Notes: a model not told the origin generated them from the letters alone. A DNA stretch of 64,000 nucleotides from Beroe ovata (GCA_946803715.1 CAMPET010000028.1:395605-459604), one strand, 5' to 3'; counted from the stretch's first letter, positions 36,610-47,515 are shown. A program made the numbers and translations.

Positions 36610-39600
36610 ATGTGTGTCAGTGTGTGTGTGTGGCGTGATGCAACTTCTCCCAGAATCACGCATCAATCCAACAAATTTCCCTCGTATTGTTTGTTTTAAT
36701 TCCCATCTGATATAATTATATGCAATCGCTGTATATTCAGCCATTTCGGGCCTTTTTTTCCTGGAAAACGAAATAAAACAAATAAAAAGGGCCTTTTGTT
36801 TATCTTCTCTAATTTCATCAAGGTGATGTGGCATTGTGAACAGTGAAACACACTATTGATAGAGAAATTGGTGTCATTGGACAATGAAATATGAATGTAT
36901 CGATTTCGANCAAATGCATGATGCGCTAATGAGAAATTTGCGACTCACCCTAATTGAAGTCACCCCCACACCATATGTTACCAATTACTGAGCCCGTGAT
37001 ACACCCCTCACCCCTCACTATAATACCTAGCGTGATAGGGAAAACTCTTAAAGGGGAGGCCACACTTGTGATTATGGAACTAAAGATGTCACATCTATAG
37101 AGTCATTGTACCGCTTGGCCCAGTAGTTGTATAATATGGGGTCAGGACAAGAGGATGTCCCAATTGTATAACTTCATACCTAACAATACAATGTTGATAT
37201 GATGGTTTATGTTCTGCAAAAGTAGAGAAACAACAGACAACAATTGATGTGAGAATAAATGCTATTTACTGACTATTGACTAATCTAATCATTGTGTGAG
37301 ATCTAAAATTATGAGATCTAATTACAAAACTTTTGTAAGAAAGAGAGGAAAGGAAATCTAATTTTCAAATCGTTGCAAAACTCCGCAACCTACATACATA
37401 TTATTCCTATTTCTGATGAATTGTCACATTTATGGCACAGCAATGAATGAATTACACATTCGACTTTCCCCATTTTCACTTAGATCCCATTAGTTGGGTG
37501 TGGTTGGTCGCTGAATCAGTTACATTTGTCATTAGAGGGCTATTTCATGATAAAGGATTATTTCGATAGTATATTCTTCGTTATTTGTTTCTTAATGGTC
37601 ACTGTTGTACACGATTGAGTTACTCTAATAAAGCAGCTGCGATCATTGTTGACGCAAAGTGGAATTGTATAGACGCTGAACAAAAACGTCTAAGGAAAGA
37701 GACGAATAACAGTAAAGAGACGAGTAACAACCTACAACTTTGTAATATTAGAAATAAGAAGGGAAAGAAAATTGCCGGAGGTCAATTTTGATACTTTCAT
37801 CAGTCAATACTCAGTTTCACCTCGCCGATGTCCCATTTCTTGCACACCCACTCATCGACGCAGTCCCCCCTTCCTCCTCTCCTTCACATCCTCCCCAGTA
37901 ACAGCGATCTCCTTATCGCCCGTCTCTATCAACAGCATGGACGACACAGCACACAGCACCACAGCCCCCGCCAGCACTCCAAACAACACCGGTCGGGGCA
38001 GTAGTAACCGGAGATTCAACACGATGAACGGACCAAAGAAGGATCCAAGCCGGGCTGCGCAGGAGGAAACAGCAAAGACTAGCCCCCTATGGGATGTAGG
38101 AGCGAGTTCGCCGCTCCACAAGTATGCGCCGGAAAACGAGGCGGAAATGAAGACAATTCCGATCAGACTACAGATACTTTCCAAACTCCATGCTCCATCA
38201 ATAACCACTTCTGGGATAGCAAGTAGATAACAGCAGCAGGCACCCATGTACACAAATATCATGGCCTTCTTCCTTCCTATCAGGTTCACTAAAGGTACCA
38301 TGCCTAGATATCCTAACAGAGAGCCTATCATGGACATAATGTATCCTAGGTACATGTTGGGAATAATGGAACCCCAACCAAAGTTGAAACCGTAGTAGCA
38401 CATGGCACTGACAAACCAGAGAAACATTTGGAGGGCTGTTTCCATCAAAAGAGCCCAATATCTACAGAAATCTTTGAGTTGTTGCAAGAAGTTCTGACGG
38501 CGTTTCTTTGTCTTCTCCAAATCAGCTATGTCAAGGCTATCAACATCTAGATTGATCGAGGTTAGGGAAAACAAGAACTTGAACGATCGTTTAGCTTCCA
38601 GCTCGTTATTCTTAACCAGATAAAAACGCGGTGATTCAGTGCAAAAGAACAAAGACATATCACAAATGAGAATAACAATTGATGAACAGAAGAAAAGATG
38701 ATTCCAATCCGTGATCAGATACCCAGTAAGAGCAACAATGGCATATCCTGATGCCCAGAAACACTGGAAGAAGCAGTTGGAATAATTCCTGAACTGGGCC
38801 GGGAGGATCTCCTGAACTAGGATAAAGACGGATGTGCTGATGAGAAATCCGCCGAATCCCTGCGCGAACCGGATAAAGAGCAGCAAGTGGATGTTATGAC
38901 AGAATGTGCCCAGGAATGTTACCGGTATCAGGAGAATGTTCCCCAGGAGAGCTGATCTTTTCCGGCCGATATTATCGAAGAACAGCGATCCCACGAGCAG
39001 TCCCGTGAAAGCTCCCAGGAAGTAAATTGAGGATACGAGTGTCAACATCCATTTTCTCGATCCTACATCACAAAACAAGTCCATATCCAGTGTAAAGGAG
39101 GTACGTGCGACATTCCATGTGTAGTCAGCACTGCTCAGGAGAAGTTCAGTTTCCCCGTTGTCTGCCACGTGTGTCATACATGGCAGGTCCAGCGTTCCAT
39201 TCCACGAGTGTACAATCTTGTGACAGCGAGGAGTCAAGCAGTTCCATGTATCACCATGGGCCAAATTGGGATTAACTCCTGTAAAAGAGAAACTGTGCGG
39301 GTGAAATTATGAATAATTTCCAAATTGTAAACCAATTGAAACACGGCAAAATCATCATATCATTACTATTCTAAATCACGTCAAAATAACAAAGTTCTCG
39401 GATTTAACCTGCAAACGCGGACAGATAAACCCCAACTGGTCCCCGTGCCCATGTCATCATCAGCCACACGATATATGCCACGTATTTCCACGTCCTTTTC
39501 TCCCATAGCAGTTCCACTAACTCGTCACTCGTCACCCGTCTTTGGAGGATTGCCAATTTGCCTCGCCCCTCCTCCCTTAGGATACTCATCTTCTCCTCTT

Positions 39601-40141
39601 CCTTACCCATGGCTCCCCTATGCTTCCTCTTAGTAAGCAGTGATCTGTGAAAAGCAGTGATCTGTGAAAACTGGAATAATAGCTTAGCAAAAACTATACT
39701 CACTACTCAATCTCGCACAATTTCTACGACATGTTCTACAAAACGTGGAAATTGAAAACTACCGAGGAAAAAGCTTTTATATTTTCGCATTAAAAGAGCA
39801 ATATTCCCAATTTGATCGGATAACTAAGTTAAACATATTGAAGAAACATTTTCCTATTTATCGGGGAAAACTGATGTGAGATTGTGAGATGCGAAGGTAT
39901 ACAGGATACGAAACAACACGGTTACCACTATTATACCGACGTGTGTTTTTGTGATATTTTGTGATGATGAAATGCACGTGTGATGATGAAATGCACGTAT
40001 CACAGGTCACGAGACGCAGAGGATTCTTATTTCGACGGTGAATCAGATGACGAAGCTGTTCAGGAGGAGGGGGAAATGGAGGAGAGAGAATTCAACCCGC
40101 CCCCGCTACGGGCAGTGTCGACGGTAATGAGACCTCCGTGA
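26212..40141 (+). CDS. CCDC97: CCDC97 (SF3B-associated spliceosomal protein), 6 exons over 14 kb
   Basis: Exons: 26212-26643, 26754-26847, 26946-27056, 30802-30944, 33429-33589, 40006-40141; phases agree, 358 residues (human about 343). The first 120 residues are Ser/Thr/Asn-rich with a repeated SNTLEQP word. The CCDC97 (DUF2052) domain follows: KPAQFLYRFLACAQ, VSFYLKKLGQ, NRRYARLQQLLTEGSYFSDEEMKKREP (a hallmark), MIGQF..EE, an acidic run, then AAQFRSIMIERFLAGQD, VTYHDIDYNEQYDDL and SRDAEDSYFD. Human CCDC97 associates with the SF3B part of U2 snRNP and is nuclear; this is family knowledge. Introns 3, 4 and 5 are 3.7, 2.5 and 6.4 kb, much longer than others in the window, and introns 4 and 5 contain three genes on the opposite strand. 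Confidence 0.9.
27057..30801. other. CCDC97 intron 3, no embedded gene seen
   Basis: A 3.7-kb AT-rich intron. Frames up to 114 codons occur but overlap in several phases and have no recognisable protein. Nothing comparable to the nested genes of introns 4 and 5. Confidence 0.5.
31129..31827 (-). CDS. GNAT N-acetyltransferase, arylalkylamine-type, nested in CCDC97 intron 4
   Basis: Intronless, 232 residues, ATG at 31827. The fold reads as GNAT: an N-terminal PVSRTAEVQQLFAENFFPDEPL segment (the start seen in arylalkylamine/dopamine N-acetyltransferase relatives), a central hydrophobic strand followed by the acetyl-CoA motif DARVRGLGTELLKRSE at about 150-165 (R-x-x-G-x-G), and a final strand-helix with ATGLYSGKIFRDKCGYE. 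The likely reaction is acetyl transfer from acetyl-CoA to a small amine; the acceptor cannot be told. The stop codon TAA overlaps an AATAAA on the minus strand (31124-31130), which may be its poly(A) signal, giving an extremely short 3' end. It lies wholly inside CCDC97 intron 4 on the opposite strand. Confidence 0.8.
   Translation of the reverse strand: MTDFSAEGIEFGVIPVSRTAEVQQLFAENFFPDEPLCRSVGIQRNSLIDSTISEAIKAGCCVMATNSSGEIISVRLTDVVDRSDWMRKYTERMMVAMISWYAWLFRKKKLRQGIKGYKEIARRLKFDVSAMFVEWDCQRVQFDIGMCTSKDARVRGLGTELLKRSEVVAREKGCEYSLNLATGLYSGKIFRDKCGYEVMVELEYKTFVDKNGELYFNDTREHTHCFTCFKKL
31905..31935. promoter_or_regulatory. GC-rich CACGTGCGCGCATGCGCGCG patch upstream of the acetyltransferase gene
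   Basis: Contains an E-box (CACGTG) fused to an alternating purine-pyrimidine (GC/AT) tract about 80 bp upstream of the ATG on the minus strand. Possible core promoter of the nested gene; similar CGCGCG patches occur near 5190, 40665-40735, 52505 and 56590. Confidence 0.4.
32751..33114. repeat. Cluster of TTCGGACAA/TTGTCCGAA palindromes
   Basis: The 9-mer TTCGGACAA or its complement occurs 11 times in about 360 bases, usually extended to TTCGGACAACAGTCCG or CGGACTCTTGTCCGAA, each a short palindrome of CGGAC..GTCCG with a 4-6 base centre. Copies alternate in orientation and spacing is irregular (16-70 bases). No protein-coding sense. Confidence 0.9.
32963..32990 (+). repeat. Interstitial telomere-like (TTAGGG)4-5
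   Basis: TAGGG followed by TTAGGG repeats, about 28 bases, in the middle of the palindrome cluster. This is the metazoan telomere unit. Its length is too short for a former telomere end and fits insertion during break repair or a microsatellite; inference. Confidence 0.9.
33791..35550 (-). CDS. SLC22-type organic ion/carnitine transporter 1, nested in CCDC97 intron 5
   Basis: Exons (minus): 35370-35550 and 33791-35232; 540 residues, normal for SLC22. Exon 1 encodes a short cytoplasmic N-terminus, then KRTFKFDGYVIWLILIWIRA as the first membrane span. Exon 2 opens with an extracellular Cys-containing loop (CLSDECN), followed by the family's WTLDRTSFAADFNIFNC segment, the MFS signature DNIGRKR after span 2, RFVQGFGEFM, a large central loop and six further spans ending in a cytoplasmic tail (VNRRRTG). 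Twelve spans in total. Family members move organic cations, anions or carnitine across the plasma membrane; substrate cannot be assigned. Transporter 2 at 37852-39610 shares exon structure and about half of its residues, so they arose by tandem duplication. Confidence 0.9.
35577..35740. repeat. 21-bp minisatellite TTCACAGATATCGGTATCATG, 7-8 copies
   Basis: The unit recurs head-to-tail with single changes (ATTGG for ATCGG, CTC for TTC). The array begins 27 bp upstream of the ATG of transporter 1, so it occupies its 5' untranslated or promoter region. Because 21 is a multiple of three, all frames stay open; the 60-residue frames here are artefacts. Confidence 0.95.
35927..36110. repeat. Inverted repeats between the two transporter genes
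   Basis: Two foldbacks: AAAGCTCCGGG paired with CCCGGAACTTT (35927-35956), and CGCGCGTTC...AATTTGAAGGTGGG (36003-36047) paired with GGTACCCACCTTCAAATT...GAACGCGCG (36070-36101). The second looks like a MITE of about 100 bp. Confidence 0.65.
36484..36633. repeat. (TG)n/(CA)n microsatellite
   Basis: Long alternating TG tract with a CA-oriented block in the middle (36526-36552), so the array is partly self-complementary. Confidence 0.95.
36640..37851. other. Spacer within CCDC97 intron 5 between the two transporters
   Basis: AT-rich, with one ambiguous base at 36910. No coding signal was found. Confidence 0.45.
37852..39610 (-). CDS. SLC22-type organic ion/carnitine transporter 2, nested in CCDC97 intron 5
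   Basis: Exons (minus): 39409-39610 and 37852-39278; 542 residues. The start at 39610 is chosen because it sits in a GCCATGG context; an upstream in-frame extension has no ATG. The plan is the same as transporter 1: charged N-terminus, first span KYVAYIVWLMMTWARG, Cys loop (CLTPRCHK), WNVARTSFTLDMDLFC, DNIGRKRSAL after span 2, RFAQGFGGFL, ETALQMFLWF, GSIIPNMYLGYIMSM, and the late SGAYLWSGELAPTSHRGLVF stretch shared almost word for word with transporter 1 (SGEIAPTSHRGLVY). Likely plasma-membrane carrier; substrate unknown. The intron position after the first span is identical in both genes. Confidence 0.9.
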
Positions 40142-40933
40142 GGGAGGGAGTGAGCAGGTAAATGCGGGACTATTGAGGGAATCCCTTTTAGTTTGTATCT
40201 TCCTTTTCAACGCCTGCCTCATTACTTGAGACCAAGCCCACTAATATTTCACCAGCTTTTAATTATTTTTAGTTTTATCACTGACTTGAATTGTCTGTAT
40301 ACAGCTCGGGCACTAGGCGATCTCAATTAGACTGCATAATAGCCGTATAATGGGCTATATTAAGAATGGTTTAGCAAACCAGTGGCCACTAAAACCCCAT
40401 ATTCGTAAACCCCATCTACTTAAACCCCATATACCTGATATAGGTTTAGTGAAACGCTTTTTAATGACTTATGAATTATAGGGCGTGGCTAATGGCCCTT
40501 TTTTCGAATATCATATGTCTCATTGACTTTTATAATATCTTCTTTACATGTTTCGTCACAAAATCACAGAAAAGGCCTTTTTATAAATGTTCAGAAGCTT
40601 CTAGATGCAGCTGAGACCGTCAGTAAGTCACACTCGAACAGGTTTGCACCTGGAGGTATTTGCGTAGCGCGCGAAAACATTCATCCCATTGTACAGGAAA
40701 TTTCGCGCGCTTCCAACGCGCGCGTGGGAAAAACTGCGCGTTATCGATCGCTCAGATTATCGATTGAAATTCAAATTTCAATTTAAGCTGTTGTTTAGAC
40801 AGACGTTCATAGTTTACTTACTTTGGTATAATAGGAAATTCATCCTGGGTTCATTAATTCCCTCTGAAATATAGAACTTCATTTTACCCCACTTTTCCAA
40901 TTCATCATTCCTCAATCCTCATGTCTATTATAG
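40142..40933. other. Intergenic with CGCGCG-rich patch
   Basis: GTAGCGCGCGAAAAC (40662-40677) faces AAATTTCGCGCGCTTCC (about 40697-40713), an inverted GCGCGCGAAA/TTTCGCGCGC pair 20 bp apart, then ACGCGCGCGTGGG. It could be a promoter for the gene starting at 40934. No exon was recognised. Confidence 0.45.
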
Positions 40934-41473
40934 ATGGTATGTCCGATAGACGCTGATTGCACATTCAACACTTCACAGAAATTCAAAGCTCTCGACTTTC
41001 CCCTTCAATCAAGCTGGGCCGATGCCACTTGCAATTGGAATGCCTCGATTCCTCTTCAACCGGAGAAGAAGCAAAAACGCAAATTGAAACTCCCTCCCTT
41101 GGTAACGAATAGTGACTGCGGGGCACGTAGCCCCTCTCTCTTAGCTCGTGCTAAACTGCCGTCCAAAGTAAAGTTGCCACCAGCTCGGAAATGCGAACGG
41201 CAAAATAACGAGCTGAACCATCGGCCTCACCGGCCAAAAAACTGTGGCCGTTGTAGCAAAAAGGACAACCCAGCTCCGAACTATGACAACTATTGCAGCT
41301 GGTTGTTGAAGTTATCTTCGAATAGGATCGAGGATAACGACCTTTTCTACAATAGTTCCTTTAGCTTCAACAAGAACAGTCTGATTGGTAGGAAACCTGC
41401 TATGAAGTGCAATGTCGTTAATTTCCAGTGGAGAGAAGCAAGACTTTGGATGACCAAAAACGCCCTGAATTGA
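40934..41473 (+). CDS. Unrecognised 179-residue protein, related to the next gene
   Basis: An ATG directly follows a TTATAG splice acceptor, so an upstream untranslated exon is likely. The N-terminus MVCPIDADC..(F)..LDFPLQSSWADATCNW matches that of the next gene in spacing of Cys, LDFP, W-A-D-x-T-C and W. The middle is strongly basic (KKQKRKLKL, ARKCERQNN, CGRCSKK), and the end MKCNVVNFQ is also shared. No known domain was recognised. The stop follows 20 residues after the NVVNFQ block, whereas the next gene continues into further exons, so this is either a truncated paralogue or an alternative first exon. Confidence 0.55.
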   Translation: MVCPIDADCTFNTSQKFKALDFPLQSSWADATCNWNASIPLQPEKKQKRKLKLPPLVTNSDCGARSPSLLARAKLPSKVKLPPARKCERQNNELNHRPHRPKNCGRCSKKDNPAPNYDNYCSWLLKLSSNRIEDNDLFYNSSFSFNKNSLIGRKPAMKCNVVNFQWREARLWMTKNALN

Positions 41474-42173
41474 AAGTGCTTGAAGCGATCAAATGATAAT
41501 CAAGATTAATTCGTCAGAGAAGAAAATGACGTGGAACTACAAGTTCCTCAAGTTCTATGACGCAGCAACTGGTGCGATGTTGCAACATAAAATTCCTAAA
41601 AGTAGTGGGCGAGTTTATTCAGAAAACAAGTAACAAGTATTCAGGTGTAACAAGTAATTCTAGTAATAAGTGTAATAAATGTTTCTGGTATATATTTTAT
41701 TCTTGATGATATTGAAATTTGTTAGATTTATTTGATATTTATCCACACTTTTCGTGACTGCATGTTTATTTGTAAATACGCAATTTGTTTATGATGTTAG
41801 GGCGTTTTGAGACACATACACTGCTATTAAAGAATTTTGTTATTTGATGTGCTCAATTGTTCTTTGACTATTTGTTTTATGCCAAATTAAACATTTATTT
41901 GACATATTTTCTATTGGTTTATCCTTCATTTTTACTCACCATTCATGGCGTGCTTGTTATTAGTGAGTCGGGAATCGATTGGTTATGGCTTTTGTTATGC
42001 ATTGTTTTATTTTATTTACTATTTGATATTTTATGTGTAGATGATACTTTCCTTATATGGCATGGATTTTCATTAATTGTTCATGGAAACATGATTTACC
42101 TGTAATAATTCACTCATTGTAATTATTTACTACCAGCATTATCTCACCTAACCCCATTCATCTCTGTACAGGC

Positions 42174-44494
42174 ATGGTTTGTACCTTCGATTCAAGATGT
42201 GCGACTGTTCTATTCCGGAAACAGCTCGATTTCCCCTGCAACTCGGACTGGGCTGACGTCACCTGCTCGTGGTCCGAGCCTCGGAAACGGAAAATGCCGA
42301 AGAAAAAGGATCTCCCGGCGCTCCCGCACCGCGGAGGTCGGGCTCAGGGCCGGCCCGGTGAAGCTATGAACAAGCGCCGTAATCCAGTGTACATGAAAAC
42401 TATGGAGTCCCGGTCAGCGGGCCACATTGGAAGATTCCAGAAGAACGGCGACGACAATTACATGGAGGTTTACCGGGAAACAGTGAAGTGCAACGTGGTC
42501 AACTTCCAGGCCCTCGGTTCTAGCAGTCACTTCCGCATGTCATCAGACATGCTGAAGGTTAACCCAGCGGAGCAACAGTTACCTAACGGTTACCATGGTA
42601 ACGGTTGCCATGGTAATGGGTTACCAGGCAGTTACCCGGGCAGTGTATGGGGAGAAGTGGGGTCTGTGGACGACTCCGTGCTGACTCACCGTTCTGACCA
42701 AAGTGTAGGGTCTACTATCAACCTGGACAGCGGACACAAACAGAGTGAGTTTCACATTTCGATAGTTTATATGTTTGGCAAAGAGACAAATCCACGAATT
42801 GGTCGAGCCAAATGTGCGAGTGTCTAAACACGTGTTACACACGTGTTCAGACTCCTTTGTCACGTGAATAATTTCTCATCCCTTCCTTGTCGTAATATTG
42901 TTATTACTATCCTGTGGTTGAAATAATTTCTTGTTATTGTTCTCAGTGGTCGCTATAATCGTTCAGAAAAATCATAGCCATGATACATTCTTTCAAGCGA
43001 ATATGAATCATTGATCAAGTAAGGATCTCTACCTGTTATAGGTAGTGAACCAATATAAATCGGCTTGCGATTGGCATAGACTGCTGACTGGTATCAATGT
43101 GCCTTTTTGTCTTTCAAATACCATACATTCTCGTGGCCACTATTGACGTCCGTTATCGAAACTCAAATCCATCATCTATCGCTATAAAATCTCTCTCATG
43201 CTCCGATTTCAATCAAATTTTAAAGATACAACGATCGTTCGTACATTTACAGAACAATTTCAAAAGTAAACATTCACTTTTAACTACACACACACTCATG
43301 TATAATTACCATCTGAAATCATATTGTAGTATGATTGGTCACCACAATGTCACGTGACTAAAAACCACACGTGACTTTCAGATAGATTCCACAAGGAGCA
43401 GCTCCTGACTCAACTTCACGAGCGATCTGCCCCACTTCTCAAATATCTGTTTGCTGAGGGCAACACTGCTCGAAACTCGGAGCTACACGTCGATAATATC
43501 TCCCTACCCATCCGACAAGTAAACAGGTTGTTACAGGTGTCATCCTTTTAGGTGTGATCGTGATTCTGTAGTTTCGGTGGTTGATTTGTTCCTGGTACCA
43601 ATGTTTCTCCTCCCGTGCAGCAAGTCGATGGCTAGCTCACAGAAAGTGAAGCACGTGATAATCGAACCGAAGGATTACGATCAGATAGGAGAGGACTATG
43701 TCGGAGCTCTGATTCCCAACTCGTCTCGTCCATTGGGTGAGTAGCGTCAAACTGGCGTCTGACATCGTATTGGCAGTGTCGATAACACGATCGACTATTC
43801 AATATCTATGAGCGATTGTAAACTGTGTGAAGCATCATATTTATAGATGAAAACTTCCACACCGTTTTGTTTGTGATGTCTACCACCAATGGTGGTAGAC
43901 ATCATGGTGGTCCACCATGTATCGATCGAAATTTCCAGAATACTGGTTTAGCTCACTTAGTTTCAAACCGGGTACTCCAATAGTGACTGGTGAGTGGATG
44001 AAACCTCATCCTTTACTTTGACAACTACTCCTTCCCTTTCCTATCCAGGATATATCCTCTCTATCTTAATTCTTGATATTGCGTCCCCAATCTTTTTTCT
44101 AAATTTAATTTGGCTTTGATTTTCAATTCTCCATTCTCCATCTCTTCTTTGCTCACTGATATGTTTCTCATCCTGCCCTCTCTTGCTTCAATGTAAGCTT
44201 TTTTAACCAATTATTCAAAAGTTTTCCATATTTCCCGATCTAATCTCCCCACAGTCCACACACACATATACAAACACACACACACAGTACACACACACGG
44301 ACACACACAGACACACAGACACACACAGACACACACAGACACACACACAGACACAGACACACACACACACCCANNNNNNNNNNNNNNNNNNNNNNNNNNN
44401 NNNNNNNNNNNNNNNNNNNNNNNNNNNNNNNNNNNNNNNNNNNNNNNNNNNNNNNNNNNNNNNNNNNNNNNNNNNNNNNNNNNNNNNNNNNNNN

Positions 44495-44525
<31 letters not shown>

Positions 44526-46345
44526 AATGGCCCCCTCTGCTCAGGTTATGGACTTCTGAGATCGCCCCGTTCCATGACTCTCAGTCACAAGACACTGGAA
44601 CTGCCCACTCTCTGTGGATCATCAAAAATATTCCTCCCTCCAGTCAACCCACCCCCTCACCCCATCCGAACATGTGTTGACGAACCCAAGGTAAAAGCAT
44701 GTTGTCATGGTCCCAGTTACCATGGTAGCACTGATACCACGTTATTGGTAACGGTATCAGACGTGATCTTTTGTCGTCGTGTTCACATGTTCTGTTGTAT
44801 GCTCTTTATCGCCAATGTGAAGCATTCCCCTTATATTATGTATTATCCATACATGGGTCATGATATAGCACCTGTGTGTAACAATTGCACCTGTGTAAAC
44901 TGTGTCCTCCCCCGGTTGCCCTTGTTTACCAGAAGATACCCACGGGAAAAGGAGAGGCGGCCCATCTCTCTCCCCCTCCCCCTCTTAACAACAAGATTAC
45001 CATGTCGGCGGCTTCTGCTGCCGCTCTGAGCATGGCCCTCAACCCCATCCTGGAGCATCCCATGGGGAAGAGAACGTTCACGCCACTGGGCGGCGGCGTG
45101 ACCACAGGGCGCGAAGTTGCGAGCAATGGTGGAGTGGGAAATAGTGGCGGTGGCGTGGGTGCCACCTCAATGCAACTCCTGAAGGGTGGCGATCACGTGA
45201 TGCTCGATATGGGAGATCAAGTAGGCAGCAGCATCATCTGCAACAGTTCTTGCTCGCCCCACATTCGATTCCGATCGTCCTTCGCTTGGGACAGCAACTT
45301 TCGTGAGATATGTTCTGTAGTGCGTATCATCTGACGATAATCACAGTACGATCGATTCTGGTTTACCCCCCCTAGTAAATAGATGCTTCACGTTTTGTCG
45401 ATTGTAGATTGGGACAATAGAGTATAGCCAATTCAGCTATCATGTGATTGGTTAAGTGTGAATTGTTGATATGAATCCTTACAATAAAAAAATGCCCGAT
45501 ACAAGGCGAATCATGTCAAGCTTTTTCAACAAAAAAGTGATTCCAACGATTTTTGCACATGTCATGTATAATAGGTGGATCGCTCATATTCCAGGGACAT
45601 GATTGATTCCAGAGACATGATCACGATACTGATTCAATTTCATATGATTCCGTCCCTACGAAATTCTCGCACATAGTATAGATTGCCCCAGATAAACTAG
45701 CTTTAAGACTATAGCTCTCCCGATCACTTATGGCCAATGATTTCACATCCAATCCTCAAATAACTCCTCACTCTCCTCACTCCTGATTCCTCACTCTCCT
45801 CACTCCTCATTCCTCACTCTGATCAGAAGGTAAGGGGAGGACTTGCGGGCACATCAGCTGCTGCTCTGGGTCTGGCGTTTGACCCGGCCAAAGACTTCAA
45901 CCCGCTGGAGAAGTTGACAGTGTTCAAACCTATGAGAAGCAGCATAGTGCCGGCAGTAGCAGCTCAGGAAAACCGTGACAAGGCGTATTTGTACTGCAAC
46001 AGCATCAAGGAACAAGTACATGCTGCAACTGATATGCATGGGTTTGCCAATGCCAGGATGGGAGCAGACATCGTCTGTCAGAACAGACGTTATCTGTCAG
46101 AACAGATATTGTCAGAACAGACAATGTCTGTCAGAACATAGATTGTCAGTCAGACAATATAGCACACGTCAAGACTCAAGTTTCCATTCGGCTGGATTGG
46201 GAACAGAAAATAGCACACTTCTACATGATTGATATTTCAGGTGCATGTGACCGGACCTCTGCAGGCTGATAAAACCCCAAAAACGCCTTCGTCTTCATCT
46301 TGCATCGATTTCCTGCATTTGGCAGTCGTTCCTCACCGCTTTTAA
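42174..46345 (+). CDS. Unrecognised 515-residue protein, 7 exons
   Basis: Exons: 42174-42744, 43382-43518, 43625-43736, 44545-44690, 44933-45220, 45827-46015, 46241-46345; phases agree over 516 codons. Exon 1 follows a CTGTACAG acceptor (untranslated exon upstream likely) and encodes MVCTFDSRC, LDFPCNSDWADVTCSW, a basic segment (RKRKMPKKK), VKCNVVNFQ and Gly/His-rich repeats (NGYHGNGCHGNG). Later exons give a helical KEQLLTQLHER segment, HVIIEPKDYDQIGEDYVGALIP, a Pro-rich linker, an Ala/Gly-rich low-complexity exon (LGGGVTTG, GVGNSGGGVG) and a conserved-looking end ENRDKAYLYCNSIKEQ..DFLHLAVVPHRF. No enzyme, membrane or signal sequences. Exon 6 could alternatively read through to 46141. Function unknown. 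Confidence 0.55.
43877..43921. repeat. Perfect palindromes in an intron
   Basis: ATGTCTACCAC-CAATG-GTGGTAGACAT (43877-43905) is followed at once by CATGGTGGTCCACCATG. Both can form stable stem-loops in the pre-mRNA. Confidence 0.85.
44261..44522. repeat. CA microsatellite containing a 121-base assembly gap
   Basis: (CA)n with CAGA variants from 44261 to 44373, then N from 44374 to 44494, then pure (AC)n. The gap is a collapsed or unsequenced repeat inside an intron. Confidence 0.95.
46070..46165. repeat. GTCAGAACAGA repeats
   Basis: Imperfect repeats of TCTGTCAGAACAGA(C/T) with inverted partners (GACAATGTC, TTGTCAGTCAGACAA). It overlaps the read-through end of exon 6 of the preceding gene. 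Confidence 0.75.
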
Positions 46346-47515
46346 AGCACCATCACTCTAAGCATTTGATTCTCTTAATTGTTCATGTGTTTCCTATATT
46401 GTGGAGAGTATTGTGCGATGATGTAACTGTTTCCATGTCTTGTGAAAATGCGGTTTAGTGCACATAATTTCCCATAGTGTGCACAATTTCCCCTAATTCG
46501 CCAAATACAATAACAGGGACACCTGTCGATGACATTGATGGGAACCCAATACTTATTTCAGGTTGAAGAAGGTTCTGCGTACATTGACTCCGTATCCCAA
46601 CTAGTTGGAATGCTGTGCATTGAACCTACTAACAACAGTGCACTGCCACAACACACAATACAGAAGTGGTTGGACACTTGAAACACAAGGAAATAGTTTC
46701 TCACAGACATTGGTTCAATCAGGTTTTATTTTGTGTCAGATTATCATTATCAAGGGATACGGTTTTTTTAACTTAACTTTCAATACCGTTTGATAGAAAT
46801 AGTTGCATGGTTTAGTCTACGTTTTAAGATATTTTATACTCATATTGATCCTGTATTGTACAGCTGTAAATAGGTTAAATAAATAGGTTACGTCAACAGG
46901 TCAGGCCCTCTTGAATAGGCTAGGCTATCATTCACTAACGAGGCAATCATGGCAAGATTTCGGTTTTAGGATTCTTTTTAATGTCACATAGGGTCCTGGG
47001 TCACTTTTCTATGTCACCTGATTAGTGAAGAAAGACCGGCGTTGCTATGTCACGTTATCCATCACGTACGTTACATTATGTCACGTTGATGATCACGTGC
47101 GCTGCTAGGTCACGTGATCTGACTCTTGAGCAAGATGATATTTCTGAATCTGTCGGTTTAGTAGGTGCCGGCGACCAATCCTCTTACATATTAGTGCAAG
47201 TGTACATATTTTGTTACTCAGAAAACACGGGAATTTTACGGGAATGTTTGATGCAACACAAATACGATTGCTATACAGCATTGAATGTCAAACAATCATC
47301 TCAATCAATTTAGTTCAAGGAGAGAATCTTCAATCATAGGCCTCATAGTCTCCTTTAAACGATTAGTCATTTCTTCCAAGTCCAACGTCTTCTCCAATAT
47401 ATCGCCAGCAATCATTTTCAATCATGTGAGAGCTCATCAAGAAATCATCTTTTATGTGTCAGTCTTCATAACTCTGTGTTCACAACCTACGTCATAGGAA
47501 TGAGGAATGACGTCA
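46346..47515. other. Intergenic spacer between convergent genes
   Basis: Separates the 3' end of the plus-strand gene from the 3' end of the homeobox gene. No coding signal was found. AATAAATAG near 46876 could be a poly(A) signal for the plus-strand gene. Confidence 0.4.

Noticed and set aside
36332..36834. Frames rich in THTH or VCVC
   Set aside because: They translate the TG/CA microsatellite.
41857..42105. 82-codon very hydrophobic frame that could be a membrane protein
   Set aside because: T-rich sequence between two genes; no splice or start evidence.
44211..44524. Minus frames across the N run
   Set aside because: Microsatellite plus assembly gap, no protein sense.
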